From positions 1-7,247 of the forward strand of contig JAAZAH010000423.1 in assembly GCA_012514415.1 (NCBI GenBank): 7,247 nt of DNA, read 5' to 3'. Positions 5,139 through 7,247 of the stretch are shown piece by piece. The notes beneath the pieces were generated by a model that had not been told where the DNA came from, ran no database searches, and saw only the letters and a program-made list of their open reading frames with translations. This DNA comes from Sandaracinaceae bacterium. Lineage in GTDB: Bacteria > Myxococcota_A > Polyangia > Polyangiales > Houyiibacteriaceae. A program made the translations under genes and the position numbers. Numbering within the stretch: position 1 is the first letter of the stretch; each line of letters begins with the position of its first letter.

Positions 5139-5627
5139 ATGTCGAAAGCTGAGAAAATAGAGCAACTCATCGAGGAGCTCAGCCTACCGATCGCCGATCG
5201 CCTCGGCCTCGAGATCGTGCAGGTGCGTTTTCTTACACAACGTGGGAGGGCGACCCTGCGCATCATCGTCGATAAAGAGCGCAGCGATGGGAAGCCAGGC
5301 TCAGGCGTGAACGTGGACGATTGCGCCGATTTGAGCCGCGCCCTCTCGGCCATCCTCGATGAAGATGATACAATTGTCGAGGGTGAATACCATCTCGAGG
5401 TGAGCTCCCCCGGGCTCGAGCGTCCGTTGGTGAAGCTCACGGATTTTGAGCGATTTTCGGGCGACGAGGCCCGCATCAAGACCTCGGCTCCCGTCGAAGG
5501 TCAGCGAAATTTCAAAGGAATTCTCCGAGGAGTCTCGGGGGATTCGATTGATCTTGAGGAGGACGGCCTTAGAAAAGCCATCCCCTTCAAACTCATCGTA
5601 AAGGCCAACCTCATTCCTCGGCTTTGA
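5139..5627 (+). CDS. rimP: Ribosome maturation factor RimP
   Basis: This 162-residue cytoplasmic protein binds the 30S subunit during assembly and is needed for efficient maturation of the small subunit. The N-terminal alpha/beta domain (about 5-90) contains LGLEIVQVRFL (22-32) and LRIIVDKE (40-47). The hallmark VSSPGLERPL is at 88-97. The C-terminal SH3-like barrel (about 100-162) carries FKGILRGVSGDSIDLE and ends in KANLIPRL. Length is typical of the family. The ATG at 5139 was chosen because the family begins right at this helix. A longer in-frame GTG start at 5070 would translate through the terminator hairpin and is rejected. No Shine-Dalgarno sequence precedes 5139, which is odd for this gene. 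nusA starts 22 nt downstream, the conserved rimP-nusA-infB order. Confidence 0.95.
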   Translation: MSKAEKIEQLIEELSLPIADRLGLEIVQVRFLTQRGRATLRIIVDKERSDGKPGSGVNVDDCADLSRALSAILDEDDTIVEGEYHLEVSSPGLERPLVKLTDFERFSGDEARIKTSAPVEGQRNFKGILRGVSGDSIDLEEDGLRKAIPFKLIVKANLIPRL

Positions 5628-5649
5628 CCGAGCCATTCAGGTTCCTCTC

Positions 5650-7247
<1,598 letters not shown>

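Overview
The window comes from a GC-rich (roughly 60 % by eye) diderm, Gram-negative-type bacterium. It encodes a Sec-exported solute-binding protein and a lipobox lipoprotein, and it has the canonical bacterial rimP-nusA gene pair. The TatT/TatP TRAP pair and a Bacteroidetes/myxobacteria-like long inositol-phosphate synthase would fit a member of the former Deltaproteobacteria (for example Myxococcota or a relative). This placement is an inference from gene content and cannot be proved from the window. I see no insertion sequence, CRISPR array, tRNA or rRNA.

Layout. (1) 109-2305 is a divergent inositol module. A myo-inositol-1-phosphate synthase reads leftward and a CTP:inositol-1-phosphate cytidylyltransferase-like enzyme reads rightward, with a shared control region at 1423-1546. 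Together they would turn glucose-6-phosphate into inositol-1-phosphate and then CDP-inositol. The membrane transferase that would use CDP-inositol is not in the window. (2) 2370-4376 is a leftward operon, tatT then tatP, encoding the periplasmic half of a TRAP-type transporter with its T component. The DctQ/DctM permease genes are absent. A strong hairpin terminator (2312-2345) separates tatP from the convergent cytidylyltransferase gene. (3) 4542-4946 is a small rightward gene for a YbjN/type-III-secretion-chaperone-fold protein of unknown role, divergent from tatT. (4) 5139-7247 is the start of the transcription/translation operon rimP-nusA. It is preceded by an intrinsic terminator only about 32 nt before the rimP start, and nusA runs off the right edge; infB would be expected next.

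No stretch without a gene exceeds 200 bases. The gaps are unusually rich in dyad symmetry: a bipartite hairpin after the synthase gene, alternative hairpins in the tatT leader, a related GCTCTC/GAGAGC hairpin in two gaps, and the terminator/attenuator before rimP. The clearest unexplained signal is a 15-bp block (14 identical) lying at the same distance from a -10-like hexamer upstream of two unrelated rightward genes, the cytidylyltransferase and the YbjN-like gene. I did not find a wholly new multi-gene system. The best leads are the CDP-inositol module, the permease-less TatT/TatP pair, the shared promoter block and the rimP leader.
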